Source: Zygnema cylindricum (Eukaryota > Streptophyta > Zygnematophyceae > Zygnematales > Zygnemataceae). Taken from it: DNA of 12,733 nucleotides. The position numbers and the translations under genes are program-made. Positions 1-8,359 of this stretch are shown here, in pieces (positions within the stretch are counted from its first letter, which is position 1; every line of letters begins with the position of its first letter). The stretch covers positions 1 to 12,733 of the forward strand of contig JBBHKE010002040.1 of the NCBI GenBank assembly GCA_037447655.1. Reading direction: 5' to 3'. The notes under the pieces were generated by a model. The model saw only the letters and a program-made list of their open reading frames with translations. It made no database searches and was not told the origin of the DNA.

Positions 1-145
1 ATCTCATTAATGTATCAAACATCTCCTCAAATTTTCTCTCCGTATTCCGAGTCTCCTCAAATTGAGAACCCGAAAAACTGAACTCTCTTGCTCTCTCCGA
101 AGTCGACATGGGGGAAGGAGTATTTCTGTTCTTCTTCCTCCCCAT
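1..145 (-). CDS. N-terminal part of an LTR-retrotransposon gag-like frame, running off the window
   Basis: An ATG at 145 (reading leftwards) opens a frame with no stop for 48 codons to the window edge. It begins MGRKKNRNTPSPMS and ends FEEMFDTLMR; the product is charged, Ser/Glu/Arg rich and without a recognisable domain so far. It starts about 30 bases downstream of a primer-binding site and an LTR in the same orientation, which is where gag begins in plant LTR retrotransposons. A Glu/Arg-rich helix of the type 'TR..E.KFEEMF' is common near the start of Ty3/gypsy-like gag proteins, but this is too little to assign a superfamily. The absence of stops contrasts with the ruined copia frame to the right and suggests a younger insertion. 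The start choice rests on position only; a second in-frame ATG lies 12 codons in. Confidence 0.5.
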   Translation of the reverse strand, partial: MGRKKNRNTPSPMSTSERAREFSFSGSQFEETRNTERKFEEMFDTLMR

Positions 146-173
146 GCGCTCTCTCTCTATCTTCGAAGCACTT

Positions 174-185
174 GTTCCGATACCA
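174..185 (-). other. Primer-binding site of the left-edge, minus-strand LTR element
   Basis: Reading the minus strand, the LTR ends in CTACA at 188, two bases follow, and then TGGTATCGGAAC. Ten of these twelve bases match the usual plant site TGGTATCAGAGC, complementary to the 3' end of initiator tRNA-Met. The spacing from the LTR end is normal. This fixes the orientation: the LTR at 188-840 is the 5' LTR and the internal region lies to the left, outside the window. Confidence 0.7.
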
Positions 186-448
186 ATTGTAGGATCTTAA
201 GCAAAAGAGTTTCGTTTAAAATAATTCACAATACATAAATCATTACACAGCGGAAGCTCATAAAAGACAAGAGGAATATTCAGCCAAAAAGATTTATAAG
301 TGTTCTTGGCCGAAGCCTCTTTACATCATGTCTCTTCTCTCTTCTCTCTCTTCACTCTATCCTCTTTAAATAATCTCTACTCCAATATTTAAATCCTCTA
401 TGATTAATTGGTTGATTAATTAATACTCTGCACATGTACACTGCTGCC

Positions 449-456
449 TATATATA
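449..456 (-). promoter_or_regulatory. Probable LTR TATA box
   Basis: TATATATA read on the minus strand, about 385 bases into the 653-bp LTR and upstream of the LTR 3' part and gag. Its position fits a U3/R boundary. No other TATA-like run in this LTR sits so well. Confidence 0.4.
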
Positions 457-762
457 CTCGCTACTCTACACTAAGAGACAACAAGATAAGACAAGCATAA
501 CTTAGCGTAGCCACGAAGTCTGTCCCTAGCTGACTGTGCACTCTTCAATGAAAGTTCCACGAAGGAAGGCGCACACGCTTCTTCCTTTGAAACAACAAAA
601 CTCCAAACGTTGACTTAACACGTGTCGCTTCACGAACACACCTGCACGCAAATTGAAACACTTGTACATGAAGACAAAAGTCACGCGAAACGAAAAAGTA
701 TGTTTCGTTCGCGGACGCCCCAAAAATAGTACCACGAAACTTTCATCGTACGTTTCGTATGA

Positions 763-782
763 TGACGTGGTACTTCACGTCA
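763..782. promoter_or_regulatory. Inverted pair of ACGT-core (bZIP-type) sites in U3
   Basis: TGACGTG at 763-769 and CACGTCA at 776-782 form a perfect 7-bp inverted repeat around a 6-bp spacer. TGACG and ACGT-core sites are bound by plant bZIP factors (TGA/CRE and G-box classes). The pair lies in the U3 region of the minus-strand LTR, where enhancers of stress-responsive retrotransposons are found. The function is inferred. Confidence 0.4.
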
Positions 783-840
783 ACAATTAAATGTTGGTAT
801 GACGCTTCGCGAAAAGTCGCGAAACGACAATAATCCAACA

Positions 841-1509
841 GGGAACAACCTTTATTGCTTCCCTAAACTGATCTGCAATTTTCGATAAATTTTCTAACTC
901 TACTGTTTCCATATCCGGAAGCAAAGCAGTTCAGTGTCATTATCCTCTTCACCTCCCATGCTACCTCCCATCCCTTGGGAATCCATGGAGAAAACAAAAA
1001 ATTTAACCTTTGCACAATACTAATCGTTGGAAGTGGATAAGTACTAATGTACTAATCACTACCAATTTGCTTGCAGATTGGGAGGTATTCTTGCCTTCCT
1101 GCCTGAAACGACCAGTCTGCAACTTTTTTTTTCATATCATACTTTGACTAAATTAGTGTGGGTTTCAAGTTTTCATATGTGAAGTTCTGTACCGTAGTAC
1201 GTACTAAACAAGTAACTATATGAATTAGTATTAGAGTATTATTACTTTTTTGTCAGTTACATTTTGATGCGTTACCTTTTAAGTCACGGAACAAAAATCA
1301 CGTCGTCCGTCGCATTCAGAAAAATTCTCGTTATCGCTAAAATAACATATTAAATAAAATTTTTATTTTATAAAATACAATATATCACGATATATATCGC
1401 AATAATTTATGTTGGTCGCGGTACGATATATCGAGGACTTTCCTCGATCGATGTTCGATATATCGAATATCAAAATTATCGCGATATGAAACTACCGGAT
1501 ACCCAATTC
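841..1509. other. Unassigned AT-rich stretch with palindromes
   Basis: No coding region, RNA gene or LTR end is recognisable here. From about 1370 the sequence is built from ATATCG-type words: a perfect 14-bp palindrome TTCGATATATCGAA (1454-1467) and a hairpin TCGAGGA-ctt-TCCTCGA (1431-1447). The 5' part of the element 1 5' LTR, expected somewhere upstream of 2131, was looked for here and not found. Confidence 0.4.
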
Positions 1510-2130
1510 TACACCGCCAATCGTAATTAGAGTAAATTACTCTAATTCGATCGCTCGAAATTTCGACTCTATCACATCAAATAGAGTAATCGATTGTAAT
1601 TTTTTCATAATTCTAATTTAGGTGAGGTTTAATTAGCGTAAAAAATTCTAATATAGGTTTTTATTAAATAGTGTGGAGTACGGACGACGTCTGACCGTGC
1701 AAAATTGTACTTTTATAAGTAAAAAGGTACAAATAATGATTTTATAGAATCGCGCTCAAACGTGAAATCGCACTAAACGAAAAAATCAATCACATCGAAA
1801 AAAGTTGTTCGCATAACTCTCGTCCGTCGACAGCATCGTCGTCAGTGTGAACATTAACTGACATTCAATACGACAAATATTCTTAGCGTCATAATGACCT
1901 CAATACTATACCGGACTGACACATTTTGTACGTCTACGTAATTTAGTGTTCATAATTATCGCGCACATAATTATCGCCGACATAACCCAATATGGAATAA
2001 CTAAATAAATTAGAGTAAACTTCATAGTTGAAAAAGCTGTATCACATAAATTAGCGTCAATTACTCTAATTGTATTTTCTGGTTTTTTTACTCTATTTTT
2101 TTCATTACTCTAATTACGATTGGCGGTGTA
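1510..2130. mobile_element. Terminal-inverted-repeat element (617 bp) with TA target duplication
   Basis: The ends are a perfect inverted repeat: CACCGCCAATCGTAATTAG plus AGTAA on the left (from 1512) and its reverse complement on the right (to 2128), flanked on both sides by TA (1510-1511 and 2129-2130). There is no transposase; the interior is non-coding and AT-rich, so it is a non-autonomous element. Copies of TTAGAGTAA or its complement recur just inside both ends (near 1527, 1536, 1583, 2011, 2066, 2087, 2105), as expected for subterminal transposase-binding sites. The TA duplication fits Tc1/mariner-like elements, but the terminal sequence is not the usual plant Stowaway end, so I leave the superfamily open. 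A relative lies at 12338-12553. Confidence 0.75.
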
Positions 2131-2445
2131 GTGTTTAGATCTCTAATCCGATTAACGACAATACGAGTGAAAGGACATATAACTAGTTAATACACAGTGC
2201 GAACATGATCCCACACGAAACAAATGAATCGGACATTTGTTTCAACGGCTAACATTAAAAGTTGTTTTTGATCCAACAGCACATGTCGCTGCCGAGATCC
2301 CGAAATAGTCACTTTGGCGGTTTTCGAACACGGCATGACCTGGCGCCACGTGGAGAGATAACATTTGGAAGCAAAAATTGCGGGGACATAAGGACGAGTA
2401 AAAAAGAGACACGCGTCCACTCAATGGCCTTGTCGTACACAGGCC

Positions 2446-2482
2446 GTACAAAAAGGATATCGGTTGTAATACCTTTTTGTAC
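2446..2482. promoter_or_regulatory. GTAC-ended inverted repeat in U3
   Basis: GTACAAAAAGG (2446-2456) and CCTTTTTGTAC (2472-2482) are perfect 11-bp inverted repeats. Equivalent repeats with complementary changes occur in the other LTR copies at 8951-8987, 10196-10232 and 11325-11361. The site lies about 110 bases upstream of the TATA box. CGTACAA-type words resemble the GTAC core bound by plant SBP-box proteins; that link is only an inference. Confidence 0.45.
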
Positions 2483-2588
2483 TGTACAGTCATATGATAA
2501 GATCGTACTGCTGTAGATAGGGGTTGTGAGAGGGGTTTGGGACTTAGCATTTTTTAGTTGGCAACAACCTCTCTCTTTGAGACTTTTG

Positions 2589-2594
2589 TATAAA
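2589..2594 (+). promoter_or_regulatory. LTR TATA box
   Basis: TATAAA in the context TTTTGTATAAATTGGC. The same word is found at the same place in the other LTR copies: 10341-10347 (plus), 8841-8846 (minus strand), and decayed to GAATAAA at 11484-11490. Conservation across diverged copies supports it as the core promoter. Confidence 0.6.
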
Positions 2595-2796
2595 TTGGCA
2601 TTTTTGCTGCTTCATAACTTATCGCCTGGTTTGGCGTTTTCAGTGATTCATTTTTTGCTGTGGACTCACGAAAGTCCAAACTGCTGGTTAACCATTTTTT
2701 TGCTTGATAAGCAGTGGTTGTAGGTGAAAGAGGGCTAGTTAAAACTACCTAGAGGCTTCCTAAATTTTGTAGTCCAATGGAGGACACATAATTGCA

Positions 2797-2811
2797 GGTT
2801 ATGGGCCCACC
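2797..2811 (+). other. Half-tRNA-type primer-binding site (initiator tRNA-Met anticodon arm)
   Basis: GGTTATGGGCCCACC follows the LTR terminal CA with no gap. It is complementary to GGTGGGCCCATAACC, the anticodon stem and loop of plant initiator tRNA-Met (from memory of that tRNA), over all 15 bases. It is not the usual TGGTATCAGAGC type. Drosophila copia and yeast Ty5 use this internal region, with a tRNA half as primer. The last bases (CACC, where the Drosophila tRNA would give CAGC) fit the plant tRNA. Confidence 0.75.
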
Positions 2812-2850
2812 CTCTAGGGTGCCCATCTTCAATGCACCTGGGTTCATTTA

Positions 2851-4260
2851 TTGGGAAGCCATGATGACAGGGCTTTGTGCGACAAACGATACTCGGGCAT
2901 TGTAAGTGGACAAGTGAAACGTCCACTTCAGAGAACTCCACCAGGGTTTGGTGGAATAAGGTTTTCTGCTGCAACATCTGCTGCAACGGAGGAGGCAGAT
3001 GATGGGGACAACAGTGTGTCCAAAAAGGGGAAAGAAAAAGAGACATCTCTTACTCCTATTGCTCTTATTCACACGGCACTTGGAGCGGCGATCGTGAAGA
3101 CGGCGGAGAAAGACACCCAAATGTGGGAAGACACCAACATGGCTGCCAAAAACTTCATTCTTAGACACCTCACTCAAGCTTTGGCAACTCCGTATTTTCA
3201 CGTTTATAAGGCCGAGGAGTTGTGGGTGAGTTTGATGGAGATCTATAGAGCTGGTACGATTCAAGAGCTCCAGTTGGCCGAGCAAAAGTTGGGAAATTAT
3301 ACTTACAAAGGGGGAAAGATGTTAGAATATTGTAATGATCTCTCTTGTTTGTATATGGAGATGGAGAGTGCCGAGTGGACAAGTACAATGAAGATGAAAG
3401 TTAACACTCTCATCATGAAGTTACCCGACGAGTATGAGAATATAGTGTACCGAGTGCAAGAAATGACTGACAGTTCATGGAAGTGGAATACAGTGGTCCG
3501 AATGATACTTGTAAAGGAAAAAACGATTGAGATCAGGAGAGGAGGAAAGAGCATTCAAGTTCTAGCTGCCGGAGCAAACATGTGGAGAAAGGACTCGAAA
3601 AAGCCGTACAAAGGAGAAAGAGATCAGTCTAGAGGACCGAGGCCTCCAAAGGGTATTTGTAATTTTTGCAAAAAGACGGGACCCTTCATTGCGGATTATG
3701 TCAAGCTGTCGGAGTTGAGGCTCGAAGAGATTCATGGAGGGGGTTCTTTCGGAGGGAAGAAAAATACACTTGTGGTCACAAGAGTTAAAGGAGAGATCGA
3801 GGAGGAGTCATCTGAGGAGGAGGATGGGGAACTTCTTCTTGACGAGAATTTGGAGGAGAAGGAGATCCCTCGAAAACAGAAGTGCGCTCTCGGAGCAATT
3901 CGGGAAGCTCCACAAGAAGGATGGATCATTCACTCAAGTGCATCCATGCATATATGTCGTGATAGACACCTCTTTAATAAGCTAAGAAAGATCCCTACTG
4001 TAGAGATAGAGTATGGGGATGGGAGAGTGGTTACTACAGATTTAGTGGGATTAGTAGATTTGAAAGTCTTAGTAGAGGGTAAGACTTCTATACTCACGTT
4101 CTCAAATGTTCTCTATATTCCTCAACTGACTAAAAATCTTGTCTCTACGTCCGTATTATATGACAAAAATTTGATACCTGCGCTAGAAAGGGAGTCTTTA
4201 CAACTAATTTTTGGGATGAACTCTACTTCACGGCAGATAAGGGTAGCCAAGGAATGTTAG
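2851..4260 (+). pseudogene. Copia gag and protease, degenerate
   Basis: One open frame of 469 codons, with no good ATG start in frame (the frame opens at a TTG; a nearby ATG at 2861 is in another frame that soon stops). Residues about 90-210 match the Copia gag capsid-like domain (UBN2 type): W-E-D...A...I...L, then AEELWVSLMEIYR, YCNDLSCLYMEME and LIMKLPDEYENIVYRV. Residues 270-283 are the CCHC zinc knuckle, CNFCKKTGPFIADY, in which the His is Pro and the last Cys is Tyr, so it should not bind zinc. Residues 358-365 are the protease active site, WIIHSSAS; the catalytic Asp is His and the following Gly is Ser, so protease is dead. An acidic Glu-rich linker lies between. The frame ends at a TAG at 4258; the homology continues in another frame from 4254. 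Confidence 0.85.
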
Positions 4261-5115
4261 GGCTTAACCAGAGTAATGAAAAGAAGAATGCTTATTACGT
4301 TGGTGTCCCAAAGTTGATGATTTGGCATAAGCGGTTGGGGCATGTGCATTTTGATAGGTTGAGGGAAATGAAGAAGATTGGTGTAGTAAAAGGCATTCTG
4401 TTTGAGGATAATGAAATGGTGGATGACTGTAGTGGATGTGCCCAAGCTAAGGCTCACATACTTCCTTTTCTAAAAGCCGCCACATATAGGGGTGAGAAAG
4501 TACTTGATCTAGTACACAGATATCTGGGGACCAGCAAAAGTACCTTCGGTTGGAGGGAAAAGGTTTTTGATGACAATAACTAATGACTGGTCTAGATACT
4601 CAAGAGTCTACTTTCTAAAAACAAAGTCTGAAACACCAATTTACTTCAAAGAATATAAAGCCTGGAGTGAGAAGTTGCACGGAACCCCCATTAAAAGAAT
4701 AACGAGTAATAATGGGGGAGAGTATACCTCTAACCAATTTGAGGAATACTTCAGGGATGAGGGAGTTCAACATCAGAAAATGTGTCGTATAATCCAGAAC
4801 AAAATGGGGTAGTTGAGAGGTTAAACCTGACACTAGGAGATAGTGTATGCCGTATGTTGGCCGACAAGAAAATAGGAAAGAGGCTTTGGGCAAAAGCCAT
4901 GAATTGTGCCAAACTACATTAAGAATAGAGTCGTTACCTCAGCCGTAAACGGAATGACACCATATGAGAGATGGGTTGGAAGGAAACCAGATATCTCTCA
5001 CGTTAAAGTATTGGTTAGCCAAGTTTATAATCTTGATATGGATAAGAAAAATTGGAAACTAGATGCTAAGGGAAAACCTGGATACTTTGTAGGATATGAT
5101 GAGGATGTCAAGTGA
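4254..5115 (+). pseudogene. Copia integrase, split over several frames
   Basis: Four overlapping pieces carry successive integrase parts. 4254-4583: the zinc-binding region, WHKRLGHVHFDRL...CSGCAQAK, with H-H-C-C intact, then LDLVHRYLGTS where the first catalytic Asp is replaced by Tyr. 4567-4812: DWSRYSRVYFLKTKSE and ITSNNGGEYTSNQFEEYF, where the second catalytic Asp is Asn. 4788-4921: YNPEQNGVVERLN, where the catalytic Glu is kept. 4906-5115: MTPYERWVGRKPDISHVKVL and GKPGYFVGYDED, the family-typical C-terminal region, ended by an in-frame TGA at 5113-5115. At least four frame changes (near 4255, 4565, 4787, 4905) and two lost catalytic residues make it non-functional. It would have inserted cDNA into the genome. 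Confidence 0.85.
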
Positions 5116-6314
5116 TATAGAGTCTATGACTTAGCAAAGCAAGATATCATTCTAGTCAAACACCTAGTTGTCATGGATGAAGGGAAGTCATTTGAACCCT
5201 TCAAATATACCAAGAGGAGAAGAATCAGTTATGAGTTCGAAAGTGAGGAGAACTACATTTTTCTCGAAAAGGACATGAATGAAACAGTGATTGCAAATTC
5301 AGGGGAGATCCAAAATACAGGAGATCTACCGCAAACCCCACATATTCCTATGGACTTCGAGGAGACAGAAGTGGAGGAACCGGAACAGACTTCCATGGAT
5401 AGGGAAGCCAATGAGACAGTAAGGAGAAATCTAAGACTTCCCTCCATTCCAGCTTTGGAGTTTGAGGGATGGAGAAGGAGCAGCAAAAAGATACAAGAAA
5501 AACAGGCCGCTCATAAGGTAACTAAGCTATCTCACCGTGATTATTCTCATTCATACTCGGAGGCAGTAAACTGTTTGGAGAAAGACAGATGGATTAGAGC
5601 CATAAATGATGAGATAGCCTCCATTATGGAAGCAAATACTTGGGAACTAGCGGACTGTCCTCCGGACACAAAACTGATTGGCTGTAAATGGGTGTTTAAA
5701 CTAAAACAGAACCAAGATAATACCATTGAAAGATATAAGGCTCGGTTGGTAGCAAAGGGGTTCACCCAAAAAGAATGGATTTACTATGAGGAGACTTTTG
5801 CTCTAGTTGTTTGGTTCCCATGTGTAAGAATTCTCCTCAGTCTAGCGGCAGCAGAAGACATGAAAATACACCAGATGGATATTAAGACCGCCTTCCTCAA
5901 TGGTGAGTTACAGGAAGAAATTTTCATGCGGCAACCACAGGGTTCGTGGAGGAAGGAGAAGAGAGCATGTCTTTATATTGACCGAAGCAGACTCCCTGAC
6001 AGTGGAATAAGAAACAAGATGAGTTTCTCACCGGTCTGGGATATATTCGGATCAGCTCTGACCATTCTATCTATATGTTTAAAGATGAGAATGGTGTGAT
6101 TTTTATTGCAATTTATGTGGATGATCTGCTTGTGTTAAGTAAGTCTTTGGAAAAGATCAAGGCAAGATATTTTTTGGGAATCCAAATGGAGAGAGATAGG
6201 GGGAAAGGGATCATTAGTCTTACTCAAAAAAATAACAATAGGTAATATGCTTGAGAAATTCCAGATGGAAAAGGCAAACAGTTGTACCACTCCCATGGAC
6301 TTGAAGAAAGTAAG
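5116..6314 (+). pseudogene. Copia reverse transcriptase, broken by stops, frameshifts and an insertion
   Basis: Continues in the integrase frame after the 5113 TGA: YRVYDLAKQDIILVKHLVVMDEG, a low-complexity acidic linker, then RT from about 5545 (SEAVNCLEKDRWIRAINDEI, TWELADCPP, IGCKWVFKLK, YKARLVAKGFTQ). Motif A, HQMDIKTAFLNGEL, is intact at about 5870-5910. From 5940 the homology moves to another frame with TGA at 5979 and 5997 inside the usual LYG-KQAPR-QWNKK block. That frame gives SSDHSIYMF and the catalytic YVDD (6114-6125), intact. A gap follows: KIKARYFLGIQMERDR lacks roughly fifteen residues found in relatives. A further shift near 6240 leads to MLEKFQMEKANSCTTPM, which is cut at 6314 by a solo LTR. 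Confidence 0.85.
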
Positions 6315-6441
6315 TGTTGTTCTTTTGGTCTAAAATAGACCGCAGAAGCAACCCAAACTATCATGCAAGAAGCTAAGCAAAGCTAGGCCAATGAACAATC
6401 ATTTGAAATGCACCCTCCATATACGTACACAGGCGCAACAA

Positions 6442-6535
6442 ACAACATTTAGGATTTCATGGAATAATCAACATAAATAAACCCTATGACAACATCTAAG
6501 GTTTGATGGAATAATCGACATAAACAAACCCTAGG
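6442..6535. repeat. 47-bp tandem duplication inside the solo LTR
   Basis: Two adjacent copies, 6442-6488 and 6489-6535, each beginning ACAACAT and ending AAACCCTA-G or AAACCCTATG. They differ at several positions, so the duplication is not recent. Confidence 0.8.
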
Positions 6536-6872
6536 ACAAATGCATAAACAATGCATATCAAACATATATAAAATAACATAAATAAATAATAACAAACAAA
6601 TGCATCACACATAAACAAAAGAATAATCAAAGTATAATCAAATAATCATTATATCATTCAAAGTGCATGACCTAATCGACAACCCTAAAATACTACATCT
6701 TTGGTCCCTACTTTTCTAACAAGCATTGATTATTTATTCCTAACAAAGCTCATTCCTATATATACACTTGTGAGCTGTCAAAGAACCACTAAGTGTCAAA
6801 ATAACCGACGTAAATTACGCAACTGTCACTAAATCCTATTTACGCATAATAACCTGTTAGTAAGAGTAAACT

Positions 6873-6920
6873 AATCGTAAGCGTACACTTGAGAGTCAAG
6901 CAATCGTAAGCGTACACTTG
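6873..6920. repeat. Short direct repeat, unit 29 bp
   Basis: AATCGTAAGCGTACACTTG occurs at 6873-6891 and again, identical, at 6902-6920. Confidence 0.8.
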
Positions 6921-7610
6921 TCTACAAGTACGGCATCGTACACACACAAATTAAACTACCGAAACCCTAATTGATCACTTAAATATTAACATCATAATCA
7001 ACTCTAATTTAATAATACACATACGACAAGAAAAAGTTTCTTCAAGTATTTACACCGACGCATCCACAAATCCGCGTCATAAGTGACAACTTGCTTAGTC
7101 ACTTGTCGATAAGTCCACGTAGTGAACCGATATCACATACGTACAGCCCACTTGATCATACATCCTCAAAATAGGGTGAATCATTAAAAAACCGGCGGAC
7201 GCCTCAAAGTACAACACAATCCACTGTCGAAACGATACGGTACCATCCAAATATTGTCCGTATCGAAACCGCGTACTTCGTCATAAATGCGCCTTGTCGC
7301 ATATACGGTACACGTCATTTTCGATAAATGCGTCGCAAATAAAGTACACTTAATAGTACAACTGTCCAAAATAGATTCTATATACCATCGCGTACTTTCC
7401 ATAATTGTCGCCCGTAACATTAGGTTCCGTACGGCCGGCGTACAATTTAAATATTTCAAGCATTTCATATCGGATCGCTTCGCAATCCGCCGTTAATTTC
7501 CAAGCGCATTTTGCACCACTCAATTTGTTCCCCACGTCGCTTTAATTTCACTCGTACACTTACTCCCCCAATCCGCAAATCCTTTCGAACCTCCACAGTA
7601 TATCACGTAA

Positions 7611-7683
7611 ATGCGTACGCACACGAACACGCGTACGCACGAAACATCGCGTATGCACGAAACGCCGCGTTCACACGAAACTA
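7611..7683. repeat. Four degenerate 17-18 bp tandem repeats
   Basis: Successive units read like ATGCGTACGCACACGAAC, ACGCGTACGCACGAAAC, ATCGCGTATGCACGAAAC and GCCGCGTTCACACGAAAC. They sit just inside the right end of the solo LTR. The shared core is CGCGTACGCACGAAAC. Confidence 0.7.
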
Positions 7684-7700
7684 ACTTTTCAAAAACAACA

Positions 7701-8357
7701 GTAAGTGATGGAAGTGAAGAAGGAGTGATAATCTTAGATGATCAAATTAGTCCAAAAGAGAGAGAGTTTATGAAGTCTATCCCTTACAAGCAAGTTGTAG
7801 GAAGTTGATTATACTTTATGAACTCTACGAGGCCGAACATAGCGGCAATAGTTGGAGTCCTCGGTAGGAGTCTTAATGATCCTAGGAAGAGAGATTGGGA
7901 GGCGGCCAAGAGAGTCATGAGATATTTGGTGGGAACAAGGAAGTTATGGTTCCATTTGGGAGGGGAGCACACTTACATCACTACTTCGAGTGATGTCAGT
8001 TATAAGGATGCACCTATGAGAAGATGCACTTCTGGGTATGTTTTGTATGTGGGGAAAAGTGGTTGCTGTTGGAGCAGTAAGCAACAAAAGGTGGTTGCTC
8101 AATCTACTATGGAGACTGAGTACATGGCATCTTGTTCTGCTGTGAAAGAGTTGATGTGGGTCAAATCCTCGTTACAAGAACTAGGGTATATAAAGAAGGG
8201 AGTGCATGAAGCTTTTTGTGATAATCAGGATGCCATTGCAATTGAAGCCAATCCAAAGCGTCATTTGAAAGCTAAGCATGTGGACATAAGATTGAGTTTT
8301 GTGAGGGAAAAAGTAGAAAATAAAATTGTGTATCTTGTGTTTAGGTCTGATAAATAA
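7701..8357 (+). pseudogene. Copia RT C-terminus and RNase H, degenerate
   Basis: The copia frame resumes after the solo LTR: VSDGSEEGVI...FMKSIPYKQVVGS, a TGA at 7806-7808, then in the same frame LYFMNSTRPNIAAIVGVLGRS, DWEAAKRVMRYLVGT and the RNase H domain. The three acidic RNase H residues appear present: Asp in SSDVSYKDA, Glu in METEYMAS and Asp in FCDNQDAIA; NPKRHLKAKHVDIR follows. The reading frame ends VYLVFRSDK at a TAA (8355-8357), shorter than relatives, which usually continue for a few dozen residues (ADxLTK region). The LTR starts two bases later, so the pol tail and the polypurine tract seem to have been deleted. RNase H removes the RNA strand during reverse transcription. Confidence 0.85.
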
Positions 8358-8359
8358 AT

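Larger units (their letters stand above)
188..840 (-). mobile_element. 5' LTR of a minus-strand LTR retrotransposon (653 bp)
   Basis: On the minus strand this stretch starts TGTTGGATTATTG at 840 and ends GATCCTACA at 188, the canonical TG...CA termini, and is followed at once by a primer-binding site. The partner LTR is off the left side, so target duplications cannot be tested; the base pairs outside 840 are GGGAA. A minus-strand TATATATA at 456-449 is a plausible core promoter, followed by CT/AG-rich leader sequence. The part upstream of it (U3, about 460-840) carries repeated CGAAAC/GTTTCG motifs and a pair of inverted TGACGTG sites. It shows no similarity by eye to the LTR family of the copia element further right, so it belongs to a different family. 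Confidence 0.75.
2131..2796 (+). mobile_element. 5' LTR of element 1, missing its first part
   Basis: This stretch aligns by eye with 11009-11713 of the solo LTR at the right: shared blocks include TAATCCGATT near the left end, a GGCGCCACGTGG-like box, TTGTACTGTACAG, GTAGATAGGGGTTGTGAGAGG, TTTTCAGTGATT, a GGACTC hairpin, ACTACCTAGAGGCTTC and TCCAATGG. It ends in TTGCA directly before the primer-binding site, which makes it the 5' LTR. The full family LTR begins TGTTGAAAT and is about 1.04-1.19 kb; here the first roughly 330 bases are absent or unrecognisable, and the TA of the terminal-inverted-repeat element abuts the left edge. U3, TATA box (2589) and R/U5 are all present in what remains. 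Confidence 0.8.
6310..7705. mobile_element. Solo LTR of another family inside RT (6315-7700), target duplication GTAAG
   Basis: The insert begins TGTTGTTCTTTTG at 6315 and ends CAAAAACAACA at 7700, giving TG...CA ends and a 7-bp perfect inverted end repeat (TGTTGTT/AACAACA). GTAAG occurs immediately on both sides (6310-6314 and 7701-7705), and removing the insert plus one GTAAG rejoins the copia frame (…DLKKVS to VSDGSEE…). The 1386-bp insert has no coding region. It contains a 47-bp tandem duplication, another 29-bp-spaced repeat and a row of short repeats near its right end. The strand is undetermined; a TATATATAC at about 6757 hints at plus. A 7-bp (AGTAAGT) or 8-bp (AGTAAGTG) duplication could also be read, which would suggest a hAT-like element, but TG...CA with 5 bp is the simplest reading. 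Confidence 0.75.

Noticed and set aside
2187-2723. Short open frames of 65-102 codons on both strands
   Set aside because: They lie wholly within LTR sequence, overlap each other on both strands and resemble no protein.
7287-7496. Open frames within 7184-7535 as genes inside the insertion
   Set aside because: They overlap on opposite strands in a non-coding solo LTR and show no recognisable domain.
5113-7808. TGA read as an amino acid, since the four in-frame stops (5113, 5979, 5997, 7806) are all TGA
   Set aside because: Frameshifts and lost catalytic residues show ordinary decay; at least one TGA stands where relatives have Arg, consistent with CGA to TGA change.
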